From assembly GCF_016888515.1 (NCBI RefSeq), contig NZ_JAFEJK010000001.1, forward strand, positions 1,645,475 to 1,709,474: a DNA stretch of 64,000 bases, read 5' to 3'. Shown piece by piece: positions 35,011 to 43,135 of this stretch. The notes beneath the pieces were generated by a model. The model worked only from the letters and a program-made list of their open reading frames with translations, ran no database searches and was not told the origin of the DNA. This DNA comes from Shimia biformata. GTDB taxonomy: Bacteria > Pseudomonadota > Alphaproteobacteria > Rhodobacterales > Rhodobacteraceae. A program made the position numbers and the translations under genes. How positions within the stretch are numbered: position 1 is the first letter of the stretch; every line of letters begins with the position of its first letter.

Positions 35011-36102
35011 ATGGAGACCCGGGCCGAAATTCGGTTGCCGACGCAGGAGCTGCGCGACGATATTCCGTTTTTTACCAATCGGTTGAAAATGCGGATGGAC
35101 ATGATCTATCCCGCCGATGATCCCACGGTGGCGGTGTTTTCCGGCCACGGGCTGCGAATCCGTATCGAGAAGGGCGCCCCCGAAACGCCGGGGACAATCC
35201 GCATTCTGACTGAAGATCCTGATGGTTTTGCCGAAGGCGCGCGTAAACTGGTCGCGCCCAACGGCACTAGGGTCGAGATTGACGAGGTCAACCCGCCCCT
35301 GGTCCTGCCACCAACCCAGCATTCCTTCGTGGTGCGGCGACTGGCGGATCAGGCGCCCTGGGTCATTGGCCGGGCCGGGATGCACTATCGCGACCTCGTG
35401 CCGGACCGGTTGGGCGGGGCGATGATCGCCAGCCATATCCGCATCCCCGACGGCGGCCCGGTGCCGGACATGGTGCATTACCACAAGGTCGGCTTCCAGC
35501 TGATCTTCTGCGTGCATGGCTGGGTCGATGTGCTTTACGAGGATCAGGGCGGGATGCGGCGGCTGAATGCCGGGGATTGCTTCATCCAGCCGCCCGAAAT
35601 CCGCCACCGCGTCTGCGAGGCGTCGGACGATTTGCAAGTGATCGAGATCGGCGTCCCGGCCGACCACGTGACCGAGATCGACCACGACATGACCCTGCCA
35701 ACCCCGCACAACCGCCCCGACCGGGAATGGGGCGGGCAGCGGTTTGTGCACAATCTGGCCGATGGCGCGGCGTGGTCGGACCATGCCCTTGCCGGGTTCA
35801 TTGCCCGCGACACCACCATTGCGGCCAACACGAAGGATGTGGCCGGGGTGAAGGTGCTGAAACGCGGGGCAGGGGACACGGGCTGGGCGTGGCATGACGC
35901 CGACATCCATTTCACCTTCGTCATGTCCGGCACGATGACGTTGCACGGCGATGGCCGCGACCCGTTCCCGCTTGAACCGGGCGACGCCTTTGTCATCCCG
36001 CCGGGCATGAAAACCCGCTACGCTGATCCCAGCGATGATATCGAACTTCTGGAAGTGACCCTGCCGGGCCGCTTCACCACCCATCAAGGAGACGCCCCGT
36101 GA
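35011..36102 (+). CDS. VOC-like/double-cupin fusion protein, unknown function
   Basis: The 363-residue protein has an N-terminal part (about 8-90, ELRDDIPFFTNRLKMRMDMIYPADDPTVAVFSG...) like half of a vicinal-oxygen-chelate/glyoxalase domain. Two cupins follow: 160-235 (HYHKVGFQLIFCVHGWVDVLY, then NAGDCFIQPPEIRH) with His ligands, and about 285-355 (WHDADIHFTFVMSGTMTLH, then EPGDAFVIPPG). Both keep metal-site histidines, so it may be a dioxygenase or isomerase. The start at 35011 has AAGGGAG about 8 bases upstream. The stop overlaps the cdd start (GTGA), so it heads the nucleoside-salvage operon; a role on a base or sugar fragment is inferred, not shown. Confidence 0.75.
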   Translation: METRAEIRLPTQELRDDIPFFTNRLKMRMDMIYPADDPTVAVFSGHGLRIRIEKGAPETPGTIRILTEDPDGFAEGARKLVAPNGTRVEIDEVNPPLVLPPTQHSFVVRRLADQAPWVIGRAGMHYRDLVPDRLGGAMIASHIRIPDGGPVPDMVHYHKVGFQLIFCVHGWVDVLYEDQGGMRRLNAGDCFIQPPEIRHRVCEASDDLQVIEIGVPADHVTEIDHDMTLPTPHNRPDREWGGQRFVHNLADGAAWSDHALAGFIARDTTIAANTKDVAGVKVLKRGAGDTGWAWHDADIHFTFVMSGTMTLHGDGRDPFPLEPGDAFVIPPGMKTRYADPSDDIELLEVTLPGRFTTHQGDAP

Positions 36103-36503
36103 CATCTGAGAGAACCATGGAAAAAACCGCCCGCGACGTGCGCGACATGGCCTATGCGCCTTATTCCAACTTCAAGGTAGGTGCGGCGATCCGGGGTGAA
36201 AGCGGCACGATCTATGGCGGTTGCAACGTTGAAAACATCGCCTATCCCGAGGGCACCTGCGCCGAGGCCGGGGCCATCGCCGCCATGGTCGCGGCAGGGG
36301 AAACCCGGCTGACCGAGGTCTATGTCGTCGCCGACAGCCCCGTGCCCGTCACCCCCTGCGGCGGCTGCCGTCAGAAACTGTCCGAGTTCGGCACCGGCGA
36401 CGTCATGGTGACACTCGCCAATCTCGACGGGGCGGTGGAAAAGATGACGCTGGCCCAGCTTCTGCCCGGCGCCTTTGGCGATCACCACATGGAGAAAACC
36501 TGA
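36099..36503 (+). CDS. cdd: Cytidine deaminase
   Basis: This 134-residue homotetrameric-type enzyme converts (deoxy)cytidine to (deoxy)uridine. Zinc ligands and catalytic Glu are in CAEAGAI (C54, E56) and PCGGCRQ (C87, C90); GCNVENIAYP at 41-50 binds the ribose. I take the GTG at 36099 as start: AAGGAG at 36086-36091 is 7 bases upstream and it overlaps the previous stop by GTGA; the next ATG is at 36117. It is the second gene of the salvage operon. Confidence 0.95.
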   Translation: MTSERTMEKTARDVRDMAYAPYSNFKVGAAIRGESGTIYGGCNVENIAYPEGTCAEAGAIAAMVAAGETRLTEVYVVADSPVPVTPCGGCRQKLSEFGTGDVMVTLANLDGAVEKMTLAQLLPGAFGDHHMEKT

Positions 36504-36504
36504 C

Positions 36505-37809
36505 ATGGATGCCCGCGCCATCATCGCCAAGCTGCGCCTTGGGGACGTGCCAACGCAGGACGAATTACGCTGGTTCGCCGCCGGGCTTGCCGACCGCTCG
36601 GTCAGTGACGCGCAGGCCGGGGCGTTCGCGATGGGCGTCTGTCTGCGCGGCCTTGGCGAAGAGGGACGGGTCGCGCTGACGCTGGCGATGCGGGATTCCG
36701 GCGATCGGCTGTCGTGGGACCTGCCCGGCCCGGCGCTGGACAAGCATTCGACCGGCGGTATCGGCGATTGTGTCAGCCTGATCCTTGCCCCGATCCTTGC
36801 CGCGTGTGGGGCCTATGTGCCGATGATCTCTGGCCGGGGGCTGGGACATACCGGGGGGACGCTTGACAAGATGGAAGCGATCCCCGGCCTGCACACCGAT
36901 GTGACCGAGGATCAGTTCCGCGCCGTGGTGCGGGACGCGGGGGCGGCGATTGTCTCGGCCAGCGCGGAAATCGCGCCCGCGGACAAGCGGCTTTACGCGA
37001 TCCGCGACGTGACCGGGACGGTGGAAAGCCTTGATCTGATCACCGCCTCGATCCTGTCGAAAAAGCTGGCGGCGGGGCTGGATGGGCTGGTTCTGGATGT
37101 CAAATGCGGGTCGGGCGCGTTCATGAAATCCGCCGATGACGCGCGGCAACTGGCAGGTGCGCTGGTGTCGACCGCGAACATGGCGGGCTGCCCGACCAGC
37201 GCGGTGATCTCGGACATGAACCAGCCGCTTGCGCCGTCGTTGGGCAATGCGCTGGAAGTGGCCGAGGTGATGCGGGTTCTCTGTGACGGAGAACGCGGGC
37301 GGCTGGCGGAATTGTCGGTGGCGCTGTCGGCGGTGCTGCTGGTCAATGCGGGGCTGGCGGATGATCTGGAGAACGCGGTCAAACGGGCGGAACAGGCGCT
37401 GGCGGATGGCGCGGCAGCCGAACGGTTTGGCCGCATGGTCGCCGCGATGGGTGGTCCGGTCGCCTTTACCGACAACTGGCGCCGCTTCCTGCCCGAAGCC
37501 CCGGTGATCCGCGAGGTGCCCGCCCCAACAAGCGGTATCGTTGCGGCCATTGATGGCGAGGCGCTGGGCCTTGCGGTGGTGGCGCTGGGCGGCGGGCGGC
37601 AGGTGGAAAGCGACGTGGTTGACCCTGCCGTCGGCTTTTCCGAAGTGGTCACCCTTGGCGCGCGGGTCAGCAAAGGCCAGCCGCTGTTGCGTATCCATGC
37701 CGCCCGCGAAGAAGCGGCCCGCGCCGCCGCGGATGCCGTCGCGCAAGCCATTGACATCGGCGGTGCCGCGCCCGATATCCCGCCGCTTATTCACGAAAGG
37801 ATTGGCTGA
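36505..37809 (+). CDS. deoA: Thymidine phosphorylase
   Basis: This 434-residue enzyme splits thymidine or deoxyuridine to base plus 2-deoxyribose-1-phosphate. Seen: DKHSTGGIGDCVSLILAP (phosphate site), SGRGLGHTGGTLDKMEAIPG, and the C-terminal domain ending in ALGGGRQ. The start at 36505 follows the cdd stop by one base; GGAG lies about 12 bases upstream. Its product feeds deoB next in line. The last base of the stop is the first of the deoB ATG. Confidence 0.96.
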   Translation: MDARAIIAKLRLGDVPTQDELRWFAAGLADRSVSDAQAGAFAMGVCLRGLGEEGRVALTLAMRDSGDRLSWDLPGPALDKHSTGGIGDCVSLILAPILAACGAYVPMISGRGLGHTGGTLDKMEAIPGLHTDVTEDQFRAVVRDAGAAIVSASAEIAPADKRLYAIRDVTGTVESLDLITASILSKKLAAGLDGLVLDVKCGSGAFMKSADDARQLAGALVSTANMAGCPTSAVISDMNQPLAPSLGNALEVAEVMRVLCDGERGRLAELSVALSAVLLVNAGLADDLENAVKRAEQALADGAAAERFGRMVAAMGGPVAFTDNWRRFLPEAPVIREVPAPTSGIVAAIDGEALGLAVVALGGGRQVESDVVDPAVGFSEVVTLGARVSKGQPLLRIHAAREEAARAAADAVAQAIDIGGAAPDIPPLIHERIG

Positions 37810-39020
37810 TGCCACGTGCTTTTCTGGTGGTGATGGATTCGGTGGGCTGTGGCGGCGCGCCGGACGCCGACCGCTTCTTCAACGGCGAAGTGCCCGATAC
37901 CGGGGCGAACACGCTGGCCCATATCGCGCAGGCCTGTGCTGCCGGAAACGCCGAAGAGGGGCGCAGCGGCCCCCTGCGCCTGCCCAACATGGACGCGATG
38001 GGGCTGGGCGCGGCGGTGCGCGCGGCCTCTGGCGACGTAACGCCGGGGCTCGAGGCCGACCCGACCGGTTTCTGGGCCGCCGCGACCGAACATTCGATGG
38101 GCAAGGACACGCCGTCGGGCCATTGGGAACTGGCCGGGCTGCCGGTGCCGTGGGACTGGACCTATTTCCCGAAAACCACCCCGTCCTTCCCCGACGACCT
38201 GACGCGGGCGGCGGCGCAGGCTGCCGGGACCGACGGTATCCTTGGCAATTGCCATGCCAGCGGCACGCTTATTATCGAGGATCTTGGTGCAGAGCATATG
38301 AAGACGGGCAAGCCGATCTGCTACACGTCCGTCGACAGCGTCTTCCAGATTGCCGCCCACGAAGAAACTTTCGGTCTGGAGCGTCTTTACGCCATGTGCC
38401 GCGAACTGGCCCCGATGTTGCACGCGATGAAGGTGGGGCGCGTCATCGCCCGCCCCTTTGTCGGTGACGCCGAGACCGGGTTCACCCGCACCACCAACCG
38501 CAAGGATTTCGCCATCACCCCGCCGGGGCCAGTGCTGACCAACTGGGTGCAGGATGCAGGGGGAAAGGTGCATGGGATTGGCAAGATCGGCGACATCTTC
38601 TCGATGGTGGGGATCGACGATTGCGTGAAAGGCTCGGATGCCGACCTGATGGTGGCACTGGGGGATCGCATCGACACTGCCGCGGATGGCAGCCTGACCT
38701 TCGCCAATTTTGTCGAGTTCGACAGCATCTATGGCCACCGCCGTGACGTCTCGGGCTATGCAAGCGCGCTGGAATGGTTCGATGCCGAGATTGGCAAATT
38801 GCTGCCGCGCCTGCGCGACGGCGACCTGTTGCTGATCACCGCCGACCACGGCAATGACCCGACCTGGACCGGATCTGACCACACCCGCGAGCGGGTGCCG
38901 GTGATCTGCGCGGGCGTTGGCACGGGCACTGCTGGTACCATTGATTTCGTTGATGTCGCGGCCTCGGTCGCGACCCATCTGGGACTTGCCGAGACCGGCA
39001 AGGGAAGGAGTTTCCTGTGA
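37809..39020 (+). CDS. deoB: Phosphopentomutase
   Basis: This 403-residue alkaline-phosphatase-superfamily enzyme moves phosphate between C1 and C5 of (deoxy)ribose, letting nucleoside sugars enter central metabolism. The metal-binding VVMDSVGCGGAPDA opens the protein, the family GHWELAGLP segment is near 110, and DHGNDPTWTGSDHTRE carries the C-terminal metal ligands. It overlaps deoA by one base (TGATG) and add by GTGA, so the whole set is translationally coupled. Length is canonical. Confidence 0.97.
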   Translation: MPRAFLVVMDSVGCGGAPDADRFFNGEVPDTGANTLAHIAQACAAGNAEEGRSGPLRLPNMDAMGLGAAVRAASGDVTPGLEADPTGFWAAATEHSMGKDTPSGHWELAGLPVPWDWTYFPKTTPSFPDDLTRAAAQAAGTDGILGNCHASGTLIIEDLGAEHMKTGKPICYTSVDSVFQIAAHEETFGLERLYAMCRELAPMLHAMKVGRVIARPFVGDAETGFTRTTNRKDFAITPPGPVLTNWVQDAGGKVHGIGKIGDIFSMVGIDDCVKGSDADLMVALGDRIDTAADGSLTFANFVEFDSIYGHRRDVSGYASALEWFDAEIGKLLPRLRDGDLLLITADHGNDPTWTGSDHTRERVPVICAGVGTGTAGTIDFVDVAASVATHLGLAETGKGRSFL

Positions 39021-40015
39021 GCGTCGCCGACCTGCCCAAGATCGAATTGCATTTGCACCACGAAGGCGCGGCCCCGCCTGCCTTCATCCGCCAGCTGGCG
39101 CATGAGAAGAAACACGACCTCAGCGGTATTTTCGACCGGGACGGGGGCTATGACTACCGCGACTTCCCGCATTTTCTGGCCACATACGAAGCCGCCTGCG
39201 AGGTGCTGACCGGGCCAGAGGAATTCCGCCGCCTGACGCTGGCCATTCTCGAAGAAAGCGCCGCCAATGGCGTGATATATGCCGAAAGCTTCCTCAGCCC
39301 GGATTTCTGCGGCGGCGGGGATGTGGCGGCGTGGAAGGACTACCTCGCCGCGATTCAGGACGGCGCGGACGAGGCCGAGAAACGCTTTGGCATCACCCTG
39401 CGCGGCATCGTGACCTGCGTGCGCCATTTCGGGCCGGACAAGGCCAAGGCCAGCGCCCGCTGCGCGGCGGAAACGGCGGGGGACTGGATCACCGGCTTCG
39501 GCATGGGCGGGAACGAGGCGCAGTATAGCCAAGGCGACTTCGCCTGGGCCTTCGACTGCGCCCGCGAAGCCGGTCTGCGCCTGACCACACATGCTGGCGA
39601 GTTTGGAGGACCGGATTCGGTCCGCGACGCCATCCGCGACCTTGGCGTCGAACGCATCGGACATGGCGTGCGCGCGATCGAGGACCGCGACCTGGTCGCG
39701 GAACTTGCCGACCGCGCGATCACGCTCGAGGTCTGCCCCGGCTCGAACGTGCGTCTGGGGCTGTTCCCGACGCTTGCCGATCACCCGATCCAGAAACTGC
39801 GCGACATGGGCGTGCGCGTCACCGTCTCGACCGACGACCCGCCGTTCTTTCACACCACGATGCGCAAGGAATACGAGGGGCTGGAACAGGCTTTCGGCTG
39901 GACCACCGAGGATTTCCGCGCCATCACTGACACCGCACTTGATGCCGCATTCTGCGACGCCGAAACCCGCGCGCGCATCGCCAAACGACTGGAGGACACA
40001 TGGACAACCACCTGA
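39017..40015 (+). CDS. add: Adenosine deaminase
   Basis: This 332-residue TIM-barrel zinc enzyme makes inosine from adenosine. The first metal motif is ELHLHHEGA at 10-18 (H12, H14; E where many have D, as in the adenine-deaminase-like branch), [18 protein letters not shown] and STDDPPFF follow. Substrate choice between adenosine and a related purine is thus not fully certain. GTG start at 39017 is supported by AAGGAG at 39005-39010 and the GTGA overlap with deoB. Its end overlaps the upp start by 16 bases. Confidence 0.93.
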   Translation: MSVADLPKIELHLHHEGAAPPAFIRQLAHEKKHDLSGIFDRDGGYDYRDFPHFLATYEAACEVLTGPEEFRRLTLAILEESAANGVIYAESFLSPDFCGGGDVAAWKDYLAAIQDGADEAEKRFGITLRGIVTCVRHFGPDKAKASARCAAETAGDWITGFGMGGNEAQYSQGDFAWAFDCAREAGLRLTTHAGEFGGPDSVRDAIRDLGVERIGHGVRAIEDRDLVAELADRAITLEVCPGSNVRLGLFPTLADHPIQKLRDMGVRVTVSTDDPPFFHTTMRKEYEGLEQAFGWTTEDFRAITDTALDAAFCDAETRARIAKRLEDTWTTT

Positions 40016-40632
40016 CAATCGTCGATCACCCGCTGGTGCAGCACAAGCTGACGCTGATGCGCGAAAAGGACACCTCGACCGCCGTCTTCCGTCAGCTTCT
40101 GCGCGAGATCAGCCAGTTTCTGGCCTATGAGGTGACGCGCGAACTGCCGATGACGAACAAGGTCATCGACACGCCGCTGATGGAAATGGATGCGCCGGTT
40201 CTGGCCGGGCGCAAGCTGGCGCTGGTGTCGATCCTGCGGGCGGGGAACGGGCTTCTGGATGGCATGCTGGAATTGATCCCCTCGGCGCGGGTCGGGTTTG
40301 TCGGGCTTTACCGGGACGAGGAAACCCTGCAGCCGGTGCAGTATTACTTCAAGGTGCCGACCGAGCTGAACAAACGGCTGGTGATCGCGGTGGACCCGAT
40401 GCTGGCGACCGGAAACTCCTCGGCGGCGGCGATTGACCTGCTGAAAAAGGCCGGTGCGACCAACATCCGGTTCCTGTGCCTTCTGGCCGCGCCAGAAGGG
40501 GTCGCGCGGATGAAAGAGGCGCACCCGGATGTGCCGATCGTGACGGCGGCGCTGGACGAGCGGCTGAACGAGAAAGGATATATCGTTCCGGGGCTTGGCG
40601 ATGCCGGGGATCGCATGTTCGGAACTAAATAG
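40000..40632 (+). CDS. upp: Uracil phosphoribosyltransferase
   Basis: This 210-residue enzyme makes UMP from uracil and PRPP. The PRPP loop is [18 protein letters not shown] and the uracil site is [17 protein letters not shown] at the end. The ATG at 40000 lies inside the end of add and is preceded by GGAGG. It is the last gene of the operon and completes pyrimidine recovery from cytidine and thymidine. No T-rich terminator follows; the hairpin at 40686 is too close to the next start to serve only that role. Confidence 0.97.
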   Translation: MDNHLTIVDHPLVQHKLTLMREKDTSTAVFRQLLREISQFLAYEVTRELPMTNKVIDTPLMEMDAPVLAGRKLALVSILRAGNGLLDGMLELIPSARVGFVGLYRDEETLQPVQYYFKVPTELNKRLVIAVDPMLATGNSSAAAIDLLKKAGATNIRFLCLLAAPEGVARMKEAHPDVPIVTAALDERLNEKGYIVPGLGDAGDRMFGTK

Positions 40633-40685
40633 ACGCTGGGCCTGCAATATGAGCGGTTTACTCATCTAGAGTTTTGCGCTTAGAT

Positions 40686-40708
40686 TGCCCCCATATCTTG
40701 TGGGGGCA
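40686..40708 (+). promoter_or_regulatory. Hairpin covering the ribosome-binding region of the SPOR-like gene
   Basis: A perfect 8-bp stem TGCCCCCA / TGGGGGCA with a 7-base loop ends 3 bases before the ATG at 40712. The right arm holds the only G-rich (Shine-Dalgarno-like) run, so folding would hide it. There is no T-tract. Confidence 0.55.
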
Positions 40709-40711
40709 AGA

Positions 40712-42028
40712 ATGAAACTGAAGAGAGCAGTTGCGATCGCCACGATCGCAGGATCCTTGGGTTTGGCCGTCGCGACGCACGCTCAGACCCTGCATACAGC
40801 GAGCGAGCCGGCGGAGTTTCCGCCGTCTTCCTATAAAGGTTTGCAATACGTAGACAGCAAGGGTTGCGTCTATGTGCGGGCAGGTGTTGACGGCAACGTC
40901 ATGTGGGTGCCGCGGGTGACGCGGGACCGCAAGGTCGTGTGCGGTTTCAAACCGACATTTGCCGAAGCCCAGCCACGCGAAACCGTTGGTGAAGCGCCGA
41001 AATCGGTGATGATTACCAATGACGCGGCTCCGGCCCCCGCTGAGAAACCTTCTGCCCAGAAACCGGCCGCGAAATCCGCGCCGGCGCCGAAGACGACCAC
41101 CAAGACCACCGCCGCTGCGCCAAAGCCCCAGCCACAGCCCGCGCCCAAGGCCGCTGCTGCCCCTGCCGCCGCTGCTGCTCCGGCCACCACGACCAAGACC
41201 CAGCCGCAACAGCCCGCCGCAACGCCCCCCGCAGCCCCCTCGGGTCCGTCGTCGATCTGCAAGGATGGCATGACGACCTACAAGGGCATGAAAGTGCGCT
41301 GCGGACCGCAATCCGAGCTGCCCTATTCCGAAGGCGATGCCTCGCAATACATGGACACGCCCCCGTCCGTGGTTGCCAGCGGGTCGGTTGCACCGGGAAC
41401 GGTGGTGCGCCGTGGCGAGGTGGGGCCGGATGTGCGTGTCGTACCGCGACGCGCCTATGAAACCCACGCCTATGGCGAAGTGCTACCACCGGTGCCAAAA
41501 GGGTTCCGCCGGGTGTTTGACGATGGGCGTCTGAACCCCCGACGGGCCGAGATGACCATGGCCGGGATCGCTCAGACCGACCAGATCTGGGAGCGTCGCG
41601 TGCCGCGTGTCATGCGTGATCGCCGCACAGGAGAGATTGTCACCCCGACCCGCAATGAACAGATGCCCGCCACCTATGCGACCCGCGTGGTGAACGGTCC
41701 CAAGACCTATGAGACCCCGGAGATCGTATCGCGGACGACGGCGGGGGCCACCGTGATCTCGACCCGGTCGGAACCGGCTCAGAAATCCATGCGGCTGTCG
41801 GGCACGACCTATGTGCAGGTCGCCCGGATGCGTGCGCCTGACGCGGCGCAATCGGCGGCCCAGAGCGTTCGGCGGCTTGGACTGCCGGTGCGGATCGGTA
41901 AATATCAGCGGAAGGGCACCGAGGTCCGGCTGGTGCTGGCGGGTCCGTTTGCCAGCGACGCAGCCGCGCAGAAAGCCCTGTCCAGACTGCAGGCGCGGGG
42001 CTTTTCCGGGGCGATGATCCGCAAGTGA
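40712..42028 (+). CDS. Exported SPOR-domain-like protein with Ala/Pro/Lys-rich linker
   Basis: The 438-residue protein has a signal peptide (cleavage near AQT, about residue 24), a small conserved region (GLQYVDSKGCVYVRAGVDGN...), a low-complexity linker rich in Ala, Pro, Lys and Thr (about 105-185), a conserved middle, and a C-terminal SPOR-like domain (about 355-438; YVQVARMRAPDAAQSAAQ, RLVLAGPFASDAAAQKAL) that would bind denuded peptidoglycan at the septum. It is therefore probably periplasmic and division-related. Start choice: the ATG at 40712 begins the signal peptide; an in-frame TTG at 40685 would place residues inside a hairpin. Confidence 0.85.
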   Translation: MKLKRAVAIATIAGSLGLAVATHAQTLHTASEPAEFPPSSYKGLQYVDSKGCVYVRAGVDGNVMWVPRVTRDRKVVCGFKPTFAEAQPRETVGEAPKSVMITNDAAPAPAEKPSAQKPAAKSAPAPKTTTKTTAAAPKPQPQPAPKAAAAPAAAAAPATTTKTQPQQPAATPPAAPSGPSSICKDGMTTYKGMKVRCGPQSELPYSEGDASQYMDTPPSVVASGSVAPGTVVRRGEVGPDVRVVPRRAYETHAYGEVLPPVPKGFRRVFDDGRLNPRRAEMTMAGIAQTDQIWERRVPRVMRDRRTGEIVTPTRNEQMPATYATRVVNGPKTYETPEIVSRTTAGATVISTRSEPAQKSMRLSGTTYVQVARMRAPDAAQSAAQSVRRLGLPVRIGKYQRKGTEVRLVLAGPFASDAAAQKALSRLQARGFSGAMIRK

Positions 42029-42052
42029 TCGGTTTCAGCCGTGCGGCCCGCC

Positions 42053-43063
42053 TCAGCCGCCGCAAATCCCCTGAAGCGCGACCCAGTCGCCGTCTGACAT
42101 GACCGGCTCAAGCTCGGTCAGAACGGCCCCAAGTTCCACAAGATCAAGCGTGGTTTCACCGGTTGGATCCAGCGCCAGCGCATAGGCGCGGGGGCTGACC
42201 TGCTGCGCTTCGAACGCGCCCAGCAGGGCATCGGTGTCCATTTGGGGCGAGGGGCGCAGCGACAGGGTTTCGGCATGTGCCCGCAGGGTTTCCTCGGGCA
42301 GGAAGCCGGTGGTCAGCAGGCGCACGCTGGCCATGACGCCGCCATCTTCCAGAAGCGTGCGCAGGGGGTCCACGGTCGCGCCGCGCAGGGCCTCGGCGAT
42401 GATGAAGCCTGCTGTTGCATCGGGTTCGTCGAAATTCTCGACGACCGACCGGTTCAAGAGCATCGTTCCGCCGGGGAGCAACACCGCATCCCGGATGCCC
42501 CCCGGCACCACGACCAGCGTTTCGACTTTCAACCGCTCGGCCAGACGGCGCAACGCAGGTGCGCCAAGGACGTCGTCGCAGGGTGCCCCGGTCAGGCGAG
42601 TCATCTCGGCAATCAGACGGTCGCCGATCTCGTGGCGCTTGGCCTCGTGAACGACGCGCAGCGTGTGCGATTGCAGCGCACCGGGCAGCCAGAACACTCC
42701 CAGCGCTGCCACCGACAGGACCGAGGCCGCCAGGGTGAGGAACCGCAGGCGCCCGGGCTTGGCCCGACCCCGCGCAATCGCGTTGCGCAGGGTTTCGATG
42801 GCCTCGATCATCTCGACCTCGTCGCCGCCGATCTCAAGCGTTTCTCCGGGGTCGCCATCGGGGAAATAAACCGCGGGCACCGCGCCGGGATTGGCCCGTT
42901 CGATGGCCGGAAGCGACCAGTGCCCCAGCACCCGGTCCTGAAGGTCGGTGATCGTCAGCGACGCATCCCCGATCGACACTATCACGTCGCGCCGCTGCGC
43001 TTCGGGCGAGGCCCGCCACAGGCCGGCGGCCTCTAGACGCTGGTATTTGTGCAATGCCGTCAT
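42053..43063 (-). CDS. M48-like membrane protein lacking the zinc motif
   Basis: The 336-residue protein has an N-terminal cytoplasmic region (1-105), one membrane helix (about 108-128), and an outer domain in which VVVPGGIRDAVLLPGGTMLLNRSVVENFDEPDATAGFIIAEALRG (185-227, given by key points) matches the fold of M48 metalloproteases. The position of HExxH is occupied by IIAEALRG, so E224 remains but both histidines are absent. It is probably a pseudoprotease or chaperone-like factor. The start at 43063 has AGCAGG upstream. Convergent with the SPOR-like gene across 24 bases. Otherwise unknown. Confidence 0.72.
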   Translation of the reverse strand: MTALHKYQRLEAAGLWRASPEAQRRDVIVSIGDASLTITDLQDRVLGHWSLPAIERANPGAVPAVYFPDGDPGETLEIGGDEVEMIEAIETLRNAIARGRAKPGRLRFLTLAASVLSVAALGVFWLPGALQSHTLRVVHEAKRHEIGDRLIAEMTRLTGAPCDDVLGAPALRRLAERLKVETLVVVPGGIRDAVLLPGGTMLLNRSVVENFDEPDATAGFIIAEALRGATVDPLRTLLEDGGVMASVRLLTTGFLPEETLRAHAETLSLRPSPQMDTDALLGAFEAQQVSPRAYALALDPTGETTLDLVELGAVLTELEPVMSDGDWVALQGICGG

Positions 43064-43135
43064 GGGTGCGGGCCTGCTCTGCCTCGTTTGGCGCAGGTTA
43101 GCACGTGGGCGGCGGGATCATCAACGCCGTCTGGT

